Shown here one piece after another: positions 18,385 to 26,358 of a stretch of 64,000 nt of DNA. The position numbers were made by a program, and so were the translations under genes. The stretch comes from an uncultured Pseudodesulfovibrio sp. (GTDB lineage Bacteria > Desulfobacterota > Desulfovibrionia > Desulfovibrionales > Desulfovibrionaceae): the NCBI RefSeq assembly GCF_963675635.1, contig NZ_OY776488.1:1897501-1961500 (forward strand), written 5' to 3'. Below the pieces are notes generated by a model. It saw only the letters and a list, made by a program, of their open reading frames with translations. It was not told where the DNA came from and made no database searches. Every line of letters starts with the position of its first letter. The first letter of the stretch is position 1.

Positions 18385-19164
18385 CTAAAACCCGAACCTT
18401 TCAAAGACTGCCCGACCTTCGGGAGAAGCACTGAATTGTAAAAAGGATTTGGCCAGTTCCGGATTGGCGCTATGAGCGAGGCTTGCCATGACCAGAGGTC
18501 TGGGGACAACACCCTCGATAGGAATGGCCTCCATGCTATCAACATTGCCCTTGAGTCTGGCAACAGCCTTCCAATTGAGCACAAGATCCGCCTTGCCTTC
18601 TCGAATTGCAAGACTCAACCCTTTTGAATCCGATGCCATGAACACGGTATTCCGCACCACGGATTCATAAATATTTTGTGCCGAAAGCACCTTCTTGGAC
18701 TCTTTGCCTACGGAGCCGAGATCTTCATGACCTATGACCACGGCCAGCGTTGGATCAACCAACTGAGCAAGATCCCCGGTCAACCCCTTCGGGTTGTCCT
18801 TGGCTACGAAAATCGCAAGTTCATTCTGCCCAACTTGCTCGGTATCCACCACATGCCCTTTGACTTTCATGATATCCACAAACTCTTTGAAGCCAGGGAT
18901 AAAGATGTCTCCCAACTGATTGACCTCAATTGATTTAGCCAAATCCTGGGAACCACCATAGGACATTTCCACAATGACGTTATGCGTTTGCTCAAAGACT
19001 CGGGCAAGCTCCATCATCGGAGAGATCATGGTTGCTCCACAAAAAACCACCAGGGTTTTCCGTTGCTGAGTCGATTCGGTATTGTTCTGACAGCCTGTCA
19101 TGGCCACCAAAAAAAACAGGAAGAGCGCAACAAGCCCCAAGACACTTTTTCTTATTGAATGCAT
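18385..19164 (-). CDS. ModA/PstS-like periplasmic binding lipoprotein, sensor partner of the hybrid kinase
   Basis: A 259-residue type II periplasmic binding protein. The N-terminus has a hydrophobic stretch ending in a lipobox (VAMTGC), so it should be a membrane-anchored lipoprotein. The body resembles ModA-type anion binders (SYGGSQDLAKSIE and GDIFIPG at the ligand hinge). No ABC permease or ATPase accompanies it; it is directly followed by a hybrid kinase and an HD-GYP protein, which suggests a sensing rather than transport role. The start at 19164 is the best guess; ATG at 19173 in the same frame is close by. The ligand (molybdate, tungstate, phosphate, sulfate or other) is not determined. 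Confidence 0.85.
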   Translation of the reverse strand: MHSIRKSVLGLVALFLFFLVAMTGCQNNTESTQQRKTLVVFCGATMISPMMELARVFEQTHNVIVEMSYGGSQDLAKSIEVNQLGDIFIPGFKEFVDIMKVKGHVVDTEQVGQNELAIFVAKDNPKGLTGDLAQLVDPTLAVVIGHEDLGSVGKESKKVLSAQNIYESVVRNTVFMASDSKGLSLAIREGKADLVLNWKAVARLKGNVDSMEAIPIEGVVPRPLVMASLAHSANPELAKSFLQFSASPEGRAVFERFGF

Positions 19165-19361
19165 ATCATCCATCCACAGCAAGCAGGCATCGTGACAGTG
19201 CCCTTTCCGGAAGCAGGATTGAATACCCACCCCCGAACAACACTTGCTATATTTAAAAAAACGATTCCAGCATATTCTTCGAATTCTCTACCATGTTGTA
19301 TACTGTCGAAGAATCAATCCATTATTTTACTCTGGAAAAAAACACCGTCTGCATACAAAAA

Positions 19362-19388
19362 CGCCCACACCGAAGTCTGGTGTGGGCG
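19362..19388 (-). terminator. Terminator of the cytochrome c553 gene
   Basis: Arms CGCCCACACC (19362-19371) and GGTGTGGGCG (19379-19388) with a seven-base loop; on the minus strand it runs straight into TTTTTG. It lies 28 bases after the cytochrome stop. The remaining bases of the 19165-19415 gap are AT-rich with no convincing promoter for the downstream lipoprotein gene. Confidence 0.88.
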
Positions 19389-19415
19389 GACTCTTCGTTT
19401 CAAATGTTTGCGGGG

Positions 19416-19721
19416 CTACATGGAACCGATGTACTCTGCAACGGCCTTGATCTCCTGAGCCTCAAGCTGGCTGGCAATACGAATCATGGTTTTCTTTTTC
19501 ATCCCGCCGTATGAACCATCTGCATAACCGTTCATTTTCATCGAGATCTCTCCACTGCTCTGTCCTTTGAGGACAACCCCGCCTCCAGCCTTGGATGATT
19601 CGGTACCATCCTTATGGCATTTGGCACACCGCTGCTTGTATAATGCCCCGCCGTCCACGGCAAAGGCTGCGGTCACACCGAAACAGAAAACCACGGTCAT
19701 TATTGCAAGGAGCCTTTTCAT
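19416..19721 (-). CDS. Monohaem cytochrome c, c553 type
   Basis: A 101-residue protein with a clear signal peptide (MKRLLAIMTVVFCFGVTAAFA) giving a mature protein of about 80 residues. One haem motif CAKCH lies about 15 residues into the mature chain, and a methionine-rich segment (SMKMNGYADGSYGGMKKKTM) can supply the axial Met. Size, single CxxCH and composition match the small periplasmic c553 cytochromes of Desulfovibrio, which carry electrons for formate or hydrogen oxidation. The start at 19721 is preceded by GAGGTGC; the frame continues upstream without a signal-like start. It is a single-gene unit with its own promoter and terminator. Confidence 0.92.
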   Translation of the reverse strand: MKRLLAIMTVVFCFGVTAAFAVDGGALYKQRCAKCHKDGTESSKAGGGVVLKGQSSGEISMKMNGYADGSYGGMKKKTMIRIASQLEAQEIKAVAEYIGSM

Positions 19722-19766
19722 AATGCACCTCATTACTGATGTTGTGTTGATGATGTTTGATACTAC

Positions 19767-19795
19767 AGAATAAACGCAAACCATTTTTGATGCAA
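19767..19795 (-). promoter_or_regulatory. Possible sigma70 promoter of the cytochrome c553 gene
   Basis: On the minus strand TTGCAT (19790-19795), 17-base spacer, TATTCT (19767-19772). The leader to the ATG at 19721 would be about 40 bases. Four of six -10 bases match. Confidence 0.4.
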
Positions 19796-20009
19796 ACATG
19801 ATTATTCGTTTTATTCTCACTGCGTCAAATCTTCATCTCCAACAAACCACCGCTGTTTTAAACAGACTCCACCAAGAGTGGACGTTTTCCTTCGCCGCAC
19901 TCTATAAAAGCTGGATTTTATAACGGTTTCATATGTTTACCCCATCATGGAACAATAAAAATTCGTTCTATTCAGGGCTATTAGGAAAAACAAATCCAGG
20001 TGAAAATGA

Positions 20010-20025
20010 TGGCATGTCTCTTGCT
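20010..20025 (+). promoter_or_regulatory. Sigma54 (-24/-12) promoter for the TadE/TadG operon
   Basis: TGGCATG-TCTC-TTGCT matches the sigma54 consensus TGGCACG-N4-TTGCW at all but one of the fixed positions, with the required GG-N10-GC spacing. Transcription would start near 20036, leaving a leader of about 47 bases before the tadE ATG at 20083. It needs an NtrC-type activator; one is encoded at 5759-7093, but no link is shown. The rest of the 19722-20082 gap is AT-rich and contains a near-palindrome CTGTTTTAAACAG around 19852 that could be an upstream activator site. Confidence 0.8.
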
Positions 20026-20082
20026 CTTTTTATTAAGAATAGAGCAATCGCATTAAGATCGGCGTTATAATCAGGAGCAACC

Positions 20083-20481
20083 ATGAACAAGAGCAGAAAC
20101 ACTCAACACAGACGAGGATTGGCCTCCATAGAGATGGCCTTGTTGTTGCCAATTTTCATGCTGCTCCTGATCGGCATTATGGATGTTGGGCGGCTGTATT
20201 GGATACAAAGCGTTGTCCGCGACGCTGCCTTTGAAGGGGTACGAGCGGCTATTCTTCACGAAAGCACAAACAGTCAGATCGAATCCATCGTCACTCAAGA
20301 GTTGCTTTCCGGCGGCATCAATCAATCTTCAACGGTCGGAATCAGCGACCGTCAGGCATCACAACCCGTTACAATCGAAGTCTCCGTCCCCTTCGAATTC
20401 TTTGTCATCGACAGTCTGATCCCGTCCATAGACGGACCGACCAATATTTCGGCAGCGGCCGTCATGATACATGAGAGGTAA
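20083..20481 (+). CDS. TadE-like pseudopilin
   Basis: A 132-residue protein with the TadE pattern: short basic leader, then RGLASIEMALLLPIFMLLLIGIMDVGR, where a glycine-proximal prepilin-like site is followed by a Glu (E17) and a long hydrophobic helix. The remainder is a small extracytoplasmic domain. AGGAG precedes the ATG. TadE pseudopilins belong to Flp/Tad pilus systems. It is the first gene of a three-gene operon; no Flp pilin, ATPase or prepilin peptidase gene lies within the window. Confidence 0.88.
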   Translation: MNKSRNTQHRRGLASIEMALLLPIFMLLLIGIMDVGRLYWIQSVVRDAAFEGVRAAILHESTNSQIESIVTQELLSGGINQSSTVGISDRQASQPVTIEVSVPFEFFVIDSLIPSIDGPTNISAAAVMIHER

Positions 20482-20483
20482 TC

Positions 20484-20873
20484 ATGCGTAGCAACGATTC
20501 AAATAAACAAGGCGCCATGGCCCTTGAATTCGCCATTCTCATGTCACTGCTGCTTATCCCTCTGTTTTCAGGCATGTGGGACGCATCTCAACTCATTGAC
20601 ATAAATCAGATTTTAACACGTGCAGCAAGAGAAGGTGTCGTCATGGCCTCACGCGGAGACGACCCAGTTGAACAGGTGCAGGCCTTTATTGAATCGGCAG
20701 GACTTGAATCAAACAAGCTTGTCGTAAACGTGGAACTCGGCCAGGAAGATCCTGACCTTGGTCAGGAAGTCGCCGTAAAGCTGAATTATTCTCTCTCAGG
20801 AAGCACCATGCTTCCATGGGATGAACTCTTGCCTAGCGGCATTTCCATCGCTGCCTACGCCAAAGTGGAGTAA
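20484..20873 (+). CDS. Second TadE/TadF-like pseudopilin
   Basis: A 129-residue protein of the same plan as its neighbour: QGAMALEFAILMSLLLIPLFSGMWD gives the helix with the conserved Glu, followed by a short extracytoplasmic domain. It starts two bases after the first pseudopilin stop. The two are similar in length and layout, consistent with a duplicated minor pseudopilin (TadE plus TadF). Confidence 0.85.
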   Translation: MRSNDSNKQGAMALEFAILMSLLLIPLFSGMWDASQLIDINQILTRAAREGVVMASRGDDPVEQVQAFIESAGLESNKLVVNVELGQEDPDLGQEVAVKLNYSLSGSTMLPWDELLPSGISIAAYAKVE

Positions 20874-20880
20874 TGCTATC

Positions 20881-22053
20881 ATGACAATTTTACACAATCT
20901 ACTTTCACGGGAACAGGGGATGGCGAGCATCATGGTCGGCCTGAGCATGGCCGCATTAATGGGCGTGTGTGCCCTGGCTGTGGATGTGGGCCGAATCTAT
21001 GTCAAGCGAGGCGCGCTCCAGACTGCCGCTGATGCCGGAGCCTTGGCCGGAGCTAACTCATTCCTGGCGGAAGGGAGTGACATAGAAAAACTCAGAGCAA
21101 TTATCACAAATTATGCAGAGCGAAACCTGACCGCTGCTGACATCCCGAATGATTCAGTGACGCCTACAGATATAGTATTCCTGAGAAACGGTGTTCCTGA
21201 CGAAGAAAATCCCGATCAGGTCGAAGTGACCGTGACGCTCAGTGAGGCACAGGGCAATCCATTTCCACTGTACTTCGGCAAGGCAATCGGCATCCCCTTC
21301 ACAACCATTCAAGTCGTATCCCGTGCAGGCTTAGTGGGTATCTGCTCAAGCAAGTGCGTCAAGCCATTCGTGGTACCCACCAAGTTTACATGGAATGACT
21401 CGGCTGCCCCTGCTACCAAATATTTTGAAAACGGCACATTGGACGTGGACAGCGTGCAGGAATTTGATTCGGTGGAAGTCCTTGGCTACACACAGGACGA
21501 CGTCGGCACCCAGATCATAATCAAGCCGGGCGACCCAAGTCTGACCATTGCGCCCGGGCAATACAATCTTGTAGATTTGCCGCCCATCAATAAGGGCAAC
21601 CCGACTACAGGCGCGGCCATGGTCAAGGAAAACATTGAAGGGTGCACGGGATCAAACAGTGAGTATGCAGTCGAACCCGGTGATGAACTGCTGATTGAAC
21701 CGGGCAATTCGGCAGGCCCGGTCAAGGCAGGAGCCAATACCCTTATAGGACTGGACCCCTACGCGCAATGGGACACCTCGACAAACTCCATTGAAGGCAG
21801 CTCGTTCAGTGACCCCCTCGACAGCCCTCGCGTGGTCATCATGACCTTCTACGACCCGCGCTATCCGCCAACGAGTGGTAGAAACACCATCACAGTGTAT
21901 GAACTTGGCGCTTTTTTCATTGAAGATGTGGACAGTGGCGGCAATGTGACAGCCCGTTTCATAAACACAGTAGCCGTCGACCCTGAACCGGGAGGCTCAG
22001 AGGACTGCCTGCTGCGCATAAGTCGACTCATGCTCGACTCCAGTCGACAATAG
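20881..22053 (+). CDS. TadG-like protein of the Flp/Tad pilus system
   Basis: A 390-residue protein. The N-terminus (GMASIMVGLSMAALMGVCALAVDVGRIYVKRGALQTAADAGALAGA in two adjacent parts) is the TadG-type N-terminal helix and the following Asp-Val-Gly-Arg/Gln-Thr-Ala-Asp-Ala motif. The rest is an extracytoplasmic region with few cysteines (CSSKC at about 155-159) and many acidic residues. The start at 20881 lies seven bases after the second pseudopilin stop. Unlike many TadG proteins there is no obvious von Willebrand A domain. Probably a minor envelope component of a Tad-like fibre. Confidence 0.85.
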   Translation: MTILHNLLSREQGMASIMVGLSMAALMGVCALAVDVGRIYVKRGALQTAADAGALAGANSFLAEGSDIEKLRAIITNYAERNLTAADIPNDSVTPTDIVFLRNGVPDEENPDQVEVTVTLSEAQGNPFPLYFGKAIGIPFTTIQVVSRAGLVGICSSKCVKPFVVPTKFTWNDSAAPATKYFENGTLDVDSVQEFDSVEVLGYTQDDVGTQIIIKPGDPSLTIAPGQYNLVDLPPINKGNPTTGAAMVKENIEGCTGSNSEYAVEPGDELLIEPGNSAGPVKAGANTLIGLDPYAQWDTSTNSIEGSSFSDPLDSPRVVIMTFYDPRYPPTSGRNTITVYELGAFFIEDVDSGGNVTARFINTVAVDPEPGGSEDCLLRISRLMLDSSRQ

Positions 22054-22073
22054 AGACAGCTTCTTATGACTCC

Positions 22074-22110
22074 AAGGGCGATTTTGCATACAGCAAAATC
22101 GCCCTTTTCC
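22074..22110 (+). terminator. Terminator of the TadE/TadG operon
   Basis: A perfect 14-base stem AAGGGCGATTTTGC (22074-22087) and its complement (22093-22106) with a five-base loop, ending in TTTTCC. It lies 20 bases after the tadG-like stop. Confidence 0.9.
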
Positions 22111-22543
22111 ATTACCGATTTGGCACCGATTTGGTGGGTTTTTATCGTACGCAAAACAGTCCTTTTCCAGTGAAAAGAATGGACTATTTGCACCCGCTAT
22201 GGTTATACAGAACAATGTCGTTGGTCCGCTGAACGCCGTGAGCCGTGAATCGTCAGATATATCAGACGATTGAATGGCTACTCAGACGTGCAAGGATCTT
22301 GACTTACGCTGGAAACAGCCATGGATTGGGGTGCGTTTTTGGGAAGGGATGCACGCCGTCGATCCGAAATAGTGGAAACACCGTTTTGATCGTATCAAAT
22401 CCTCTGGTTTTGAACTCGTCACGAACATGGCTCTGAGAGGATCGCCTCGTGATGACTTCAACCACACATGCTTTATTGGCCTGCCTTGCATGGGCAAGGC
22501 GCACTTGCCGTAATGAAAACGGCGTCACACACAAGGGGGTGCT
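22107..22543 (+). other. Untranslated region upstream of tmcD
   Basis: A 437-base stretch with no supported gene. It contains a direct repeat ACCGATTTGG (22114-22123 and 22125-22134), an inverted repeat AATCGTC-N10-GACGATT (22248-22271) that could be an operator, and a small hairpin GCCTTGC-ATGG-GCAAGGC (22483-22500). No convincing sigma70 or sigma54 promoter was found. AAGGGGG just before the tmcD ATG is the ribosome site. Confidence 0.5.
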
Positions 22544-23803
22544 ATGGGAAAAATCTCCTCATGGGATTGGGAAACCGGCCAGAAAACGGTCGTTAAATCC
22601 TTGTCCCCACTCGAAGGGCACGAATGGCAAGAAGAGCCGTATGTTTCGCCTGACGGCGAGACAGTGGTCGCGATCGTCAAGGTTGGCGATGGTGAATTCT
22701 CCGTTCGTACCAACGATTCGGTTTGGGAAAACACGTTTGATAAGATCTGGTATCCGAAATTCACTTCGGACGGCAGGCTGACCGCCATTTGCCAACAGGA
22801 AATGGAATGGGCGCTGAGCATCGACGGTGAATTGGTTGGTGAAACAACCGATTACATCTGGGATACCATGATAAGCGAAGACGGCTCTGTTGTTGCCACC
22901 ATGCACAAAGGAATGGAGAAATACTCCATCGCCACTAATGGAGAACCGTGGGAAACGCAGTTTGAGAACATCAACCAGCCCACAATGTCCAAGGATGGCG
23001 CACATACGGCAGGCGTCGCTCAGATTGACAGCATGGACGCAGCCGACATTGAAGCGTTCAAGCGCGGAGTCTACTCTGTAGTCGTTGACGGCACGCCGTG
23101 GGAAAAGAAATTCCTCAATGTCTGGACACCGACTTTCAACGACAAGGGCGACAAGGTTGCTGCCCAGGTCCGCGTCACCGTGTACGACAACACCATCGCT
23201 GTAGACGGCACGCCCTGGACTTCCGTTTATAATCAGGTGTGGGAACCCGTGTTCAACCCCGCAGACGACTCTGTTGCCGCCCCGGTCCGACTGGCTGGCA
23301 AGTGGGGCGTTGCCAAAGACGGCAACATCTTATGGGAACCCCGCTATGTGCAATGTCTTGAGTTGCAGTACGATGCTTCCGGAAAGAACCTGTGGGCTGT
23401 CGTTGCCACAAGCTACGGTCAATTTACGGCCTGCCACAACAACGCACCCTGGAATGAAAGCTATCCGACTGCTAACGACCTGGTCGTCAGCCCTGACGGC
23501 ACTCGTGCCGGTCTGCTGACCAGTGAGTACAACGAGAACTTCCGCATCGTGGTCGACGGCACTCCTTGGACCGGCGTGTACGACATGGCTTGGCCTGTCG
23601 CATTCTCTGCCGACTCCAAGAACGTCTGCGCCATGGTCGAAAAAAACGGCAAACGCCGCATTCTCGTCAATGGCAAGGCTTTCGAACGCGACTTTGATCA
23701 GGCTTGGCCCCCGGTCTTCAATGAAGACGGTACCAAGGTGCTCATCCGCGCCATCGAAAACAACAGCTACATCCGCATTGTCGCGGAAGTAGCCAACTTC
23801 TAG
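22544..23803 (+). CDS. tmcD: TmcD, tryptophan-rich repeat subunit of the Tmc redox complex
   Basis: A 419-residue cytoplasmic protein without signal peptide or cysteine clusters. It is built of about nine repeats of 40-50 residues. Each carries a (V/T)-(D/N)-G-x-P-W strand, an aromatic F/Y, then (V/A)-W-x-P-x-F-(N/S)-x-D-(G/S), for example VDGTPWEKKF...VWTPTFNDKGD, which suggests a beta-propeller. TmcD is the tryptophan-rich subunit of the Tmc complex of sulfate reducers; its biochemical role is not established. It is the first gene of the operon, with AAGGGGG at about 22533, and tmcC follows after 15 bases. Confidence 0.87.
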   Translation: MGKISSWDWETGQKTVVKSLSPLEGHEWQEEPYVSPDGETVVAIVKVGDGEFSVRTNDSVWENTFDKIWYPKFTSDGRLTAICQQEMEWALSIDGELVGETTDYIWDTMISEDGSVVATMHKGMEKYSIATNGEPWETQFENINQPTMSKDGAHTAGVAQIDSMDAADIEAFKRGVYSVVVDGTPWEKKFLNVWTPTFNDKGDKVAAQVRVTVYDNTIAVDGTPWTSVYNQVWEPVFNPADDSVAAPVRLAGKWGVAKDGNILWEPRYVQCLELQYDASGKNLWAVVATSYGQFTACHNNAPWNESYPTANDLVVSPDGTRAGLLTSEYNENFRIVVDGTPWTGVYDMAWPVAFSADSKNVCAMVEKNGKRRILVNGKAFERDFDQAWPPVFNEDGTKVLIRAIENNSYIRIVAEVANF

Positions 23804-23818
23804 GCGAAGGGAGACGCA

Positions 23819-24478
23819 ATGACAGAATTATATACTTTCGTCACCGGCCCCCTCGCATGGGTTGCCTTCGGCATCTTCATCATCGGTTCCATTTACCGCC
23901 TGGTCAGCATGTTCGCTTTGGCCAAGGCCAAGGATGGTTCCTCAATCGCATACATGAGCTGGTTCTACGGACTGCGCTCGATTCTCGCGTGGATGATCCC
24001 CTTCAAGTCCATGGGATGGAAATCAGATCCTCTCATGACCGTGACCACCTTCGTGTTCCACATCGGTTTCCTGCTGGTTGCAGTATTCCTGGGCGCGCAT
24101 GTGGTTTTATGGGATACCGCATTCGGCATCAGCCTCCCGAGTCTTCCGGCTCAGGCTGGTGACATCATCAGCTTCGTGGTCATCGCAGGCTGTGCGGTAT
24201 TTGCATACCGTCGCCTCACGCTGCCCCACGTCAAGGGTGTCACCCGTTGCCAGGATTGGTTTGCCCTGATCCTCGTCGTGCTGCCGTTCATCACCGGCGT
24301 TCTGGCCTATCATCAGATAGGTCCGGTTCTCCTGATGACCACCCTGCACGTGCTCTCCGGTGAATTGCTGATCGCACTGATCCCGTTCACACGCCTGAGC
24401 CATGCGTTGTTCGTCCTCTTCACCAGGGCGTACATGGGTTCGGAGTTCGGCGGTGTCCGCCATGCCAATGACTGGTAG
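23819..24478 (+). CDS. tmcC: TmcC, NarI-like membrane subunit of the Tmc complex
   Basis: A 219-residue integral membrane protein with about five helices (roughly 8-30, 75-97, 107-127, 145-170, 178-200). It belongs to the cytochrome-b/NarI-like membrane subunits of Tmc/Hme/Dsr complexes; histidines within helices (FHIGF, GAHVVL, TTLHVLSG and RLSHALF) are candidate haem ligands. It links the periplasmic cytochrome TmcA with the cytoplasmic iron-sulfur subunit TmcB. The ATG follows GAAGGGAGA closely. Confidence 0.9.
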   Translation: MTELYTFVTGPLAWVAFGIFIIGSIYRLVSMFALAKAKDGSSIAYMSWFYGLRSILAWMIPFKSMGWKSDPLMTVTTFVFHIGFLLVAVFLGAHVVLWDTAFGISLPSLPAQAGDIISFVVIAGCAVFAYRRLTLPHVKGVTRCQDWFALILVVLPFITGVLAYHQIGPVLLMTTLHVLSGELLIALIPFTRLSHALFVLFTRAYMGSEFGGVRHANDW

Positions 24479-24511
24479 GCCAAACCATCACAGTAATGCG
24501 AGGTACGAATA

Positions 24512-25831
24512 ATGAGTCACATAGCTGACAGAATCATATCCGATGTCGGCCTTGAGGTCGGTGTCGCCGGTCTGACCACCGAAAAGATCGAGAAAGTGGT
24601 CAACCAAATGCTCAAAGGTGAAACCGGTGCCAAACTCCGGGCGTACAAAGAGACCTGCATGCGTTGCGGCCTCTGCTCTCAGGGTTGCCACTACTACATG
24701 TCCCATGACCAGGACCCGAGTTATTCTCCGGTCAACAAGGCTACGGAGACCATGTATGAACTGATGGAGAAAAAGGGCAAGGTCGAACCCCAGCGCATCT
24801 ATGAGATGGCGCAGATGGCCTACACCGAATGCAACTTGTGCAAACGGTGCGCTCACTACTGTCCCATCGGTATTGACACCGGTTACATCATGTCCATGGT
24901 GCGCCGCATCTGTTACCTGCTGGACGTTGTTCCGCAGTACATACGCGACACATCACACTCCCACTCCTCCACCATGAACCAGATGTGGGTCAAGGATGAC
25001 GAGTGGATCGACACCCTGCAATGGCAGGAAGACGAAGCTCGCGACGAGTTCCCGGATCTGCGCATTCCTTTGGACAAAGAGGGAGCGGACATCTACTACT
25101 CGGTCATCGCGCCGGAACCCAAGTTCCGTACCCAGCTCATCTACCAGGCTGCCGCCATCATGAACGCAGCCGGTTGCGACTGGACCATGCCGTCCCATCC
25201 CGGTTGGGATAACTCGGACATGTGCATGTTCGTCGGTGATTTCGAAAACATGGGCCGTCTGAAACGCGCTCACTACGAATCTGCTCAGAAGTTGCGCGTC
25301 AAGCGCATCGTCATGGGCGAATGTGGTCACGCCTTCCGCTCTGTCTACGACATGGGCAACCGCTGGCTGGGCCATAAAAAGATGCCGGTTCCCGTTATCC
25401 ACGCTATCGACTTCTACTGGGAGTTGATCCGCGACAACAAGATCAAGATCACGCATAAATACGAAAAACCCGTCACAATTCAGGATCCGTGCAACATCAT
25501 CCGCGGCCGTGGTCTCATGGACAAGCTGCGCGATGTCGTCCACTACCTTTGTGAGGAAGTCGTCGAAATGACTCCCAACCGTGAGCACAACTACTGTTGC
25601 TGCGCCGGTGGCGGTGTCATCAACTGTGGTCCGCCGTTCAAGAACACCCGCATGACTGGCAACAGAGTCAAGGCCGAGCAGCTCAAGGCTACCGGCGTCA
25701 AGGATGTTGTCATCCCATGCCATAACTGCCACGGCGGCATTGAAGATATCATCGGTTATTATGATCTCGGCATGCACGGAAAGTTCATCGGCGATATCAT
25801 TTATGAACTGATGGAAAAACCGGAAGTGTAA
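24512..25831 (+). CDS. tmcB: TmcB, HdrD-like iron-sulfur subunit of the Tmc complex
   Basis: A 439-residue cytoplasmic protein. Two [4Fe-4S] motifs lie in the N-terminal third: CMRCGLCSQGC (about residue 50) and CNLCKRCAHYCP (about 110). The C-terminal part has the HdrD/CCG pattern, with single Cys positions (GECGHAF, DPCNII), the double-Cys block YCCCAGGG and a final CHNCHGG, as in the subunit that binds the special non-cubane cluster in heterodisulfide reductases. It probably exchanges electrons with a cytoplasmic thiol/disulfide such as DsrC. Located between tmcC and tmcA. Confidence 0.93.
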   Translation: MSHIADRIISDVGLEVGVAGLTTEKIEKVVNQMLKGETGAKLRAYKETCMRCGLCSQGCHYYMSHDQDPSYSPVNKATETMYELMEKKGKVEPQRIYEMAQMAYTECNLCKRCAHYCPIGIDTGYIMSMVRRICYLLDVVPQYIRDTSHSHSSTMNQMWVKDDEWIDTLQWQEDEARDEFPDLRIPLDKEGADIYYSVIAPEPKFRTQLIYQAAAIMNAAGCDWTMPSHPGWDNSDMCMFVGDFENMGRLKRAHYESAQKLRVKRIVMGECGHAFRSVYDMGNRWLGHKKMPVPVIHAIDFYWELIRDNKIKITHKYEKPVTIQDPCNIIRGRGLMDKLRDVVHYLCEEVVEMTPNREHNYCCCAGGGVINCGPPFKNTRMTGNRVKAEQLKATGVKDVVIPCHNCHGGIEDIIGYYDLGMHGKFIGDIIYELMEKPEV

Positions 25832-25841
25832 GGAGGACGCC

Positions 25842-26243
25842 ATGCACAAGAAAAATACCATTAAGCTTGCGGCCTCCATGCTGACCATCATTGCGCTGGT
25901 CATCGCATACATGGCTCCGGCCGCCTTTGCTCAGGACGACATGACAATGATCCCCGTGGACGCATTCGCCAAGCTCGAACGCCCGCAGGTACCCTTCATG
26001 CATGACGCTCACAATGAAAAGGCCCAATTGGAAGACTGCGTTGCCTGTCACCACGGCAAGACCGAAGACGGCAAGCAGGATCTCGAAAACTCCAGCGACG
26101 GCGAAACCTGTGCATCCTGCCACGCGGTAGAACGCACTGACGGCGGCACCCCGCTGATGCGCGCCTACCACAAGCAGTGCATTGACTGCCACGAGCAGCA
26201 GGCCAAAGGCCCGGTTGCCTGCGGCGAATGCCACGCAAAGTAG
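25842..26243 (+). CDS. tmcA: TmcA, acidic (type II) tetrahaem cytochrome c3
   Basis: A 133-residue periplasmic cytochrome with a signal peptide (about residues 1-29, ending AAFA). Four haem motifs are visible in order: CVACH, CASCH, CIDCH and CGECH, plus additional histidines (MHDAHN, ACHHGK, AYHKQC) for bis-His ligation. The many Asp/Glu residues fit the acidic type II cytochrome c3 that accepts electrons from type I cytochrome c3 and hydrogenase. AAGGAGG lies six bases before the ATG. It is the last gene of tmcDCBA. Confidence 0.95.
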   Translation: MHKKNTIKLAASMLTIIALVIAYMAPAAFAQDDMTMIPVDAFAKLERPQVPFMHDAHNEKAQLEDCVACHHGKTEDGKQDLENSSDGETCASCHAVERTDGGTPLMRAYHKQCIDCHEQQAKGPVACGECHAK

Positions 26244-26267
26244 CGATCGGTTTTACCGAATATGAAA

Positions 26268-26300
26268 GACCCCGGAAGCATCGCTTCCGGGGTCTTTTTC
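26268..26300. terminator. Bidirectional terminator after tmcA
   Basis: Arms GACCCCGGAAGC (26268-26279) and GCTTCCGGGGTC (26283-26294), then TTTTTC on the plus strand. On the minus strand the stem is followed by TTTCAT, so it can also serve the converging PEP-synthase-like gene. A small GACATC/GATGTC hairpin lies at 26332-26348. Confidence 0.92.
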
Positions 26301-26358
26301 TTTGCATGATAGAGTCGAAACACAACAAATCGACATCCAAAAGATGTCCTCAAAGAAC

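Noticed and set aside
22222-22236. Sigma54-like element (TGGTCCG-CTGA-ACGC) upstream of tmcD
   Set aside because: Spacing is right but four of the fixed bases differ from consensus, so it is no better than chance.
22479-22490. Sigma54-like TTGGCC...TTGCA upstream of tmcD
   Set aside because: The GG and GC are eight bases apart instead of the required ten.
24953-25912. Open minus-strand frame of 319 codons opposite tmcB
   Set aside because: Its residue composition mirrors the tmcB codons and tmcB carries intact iron-sulfur motifs; this is a shadow.
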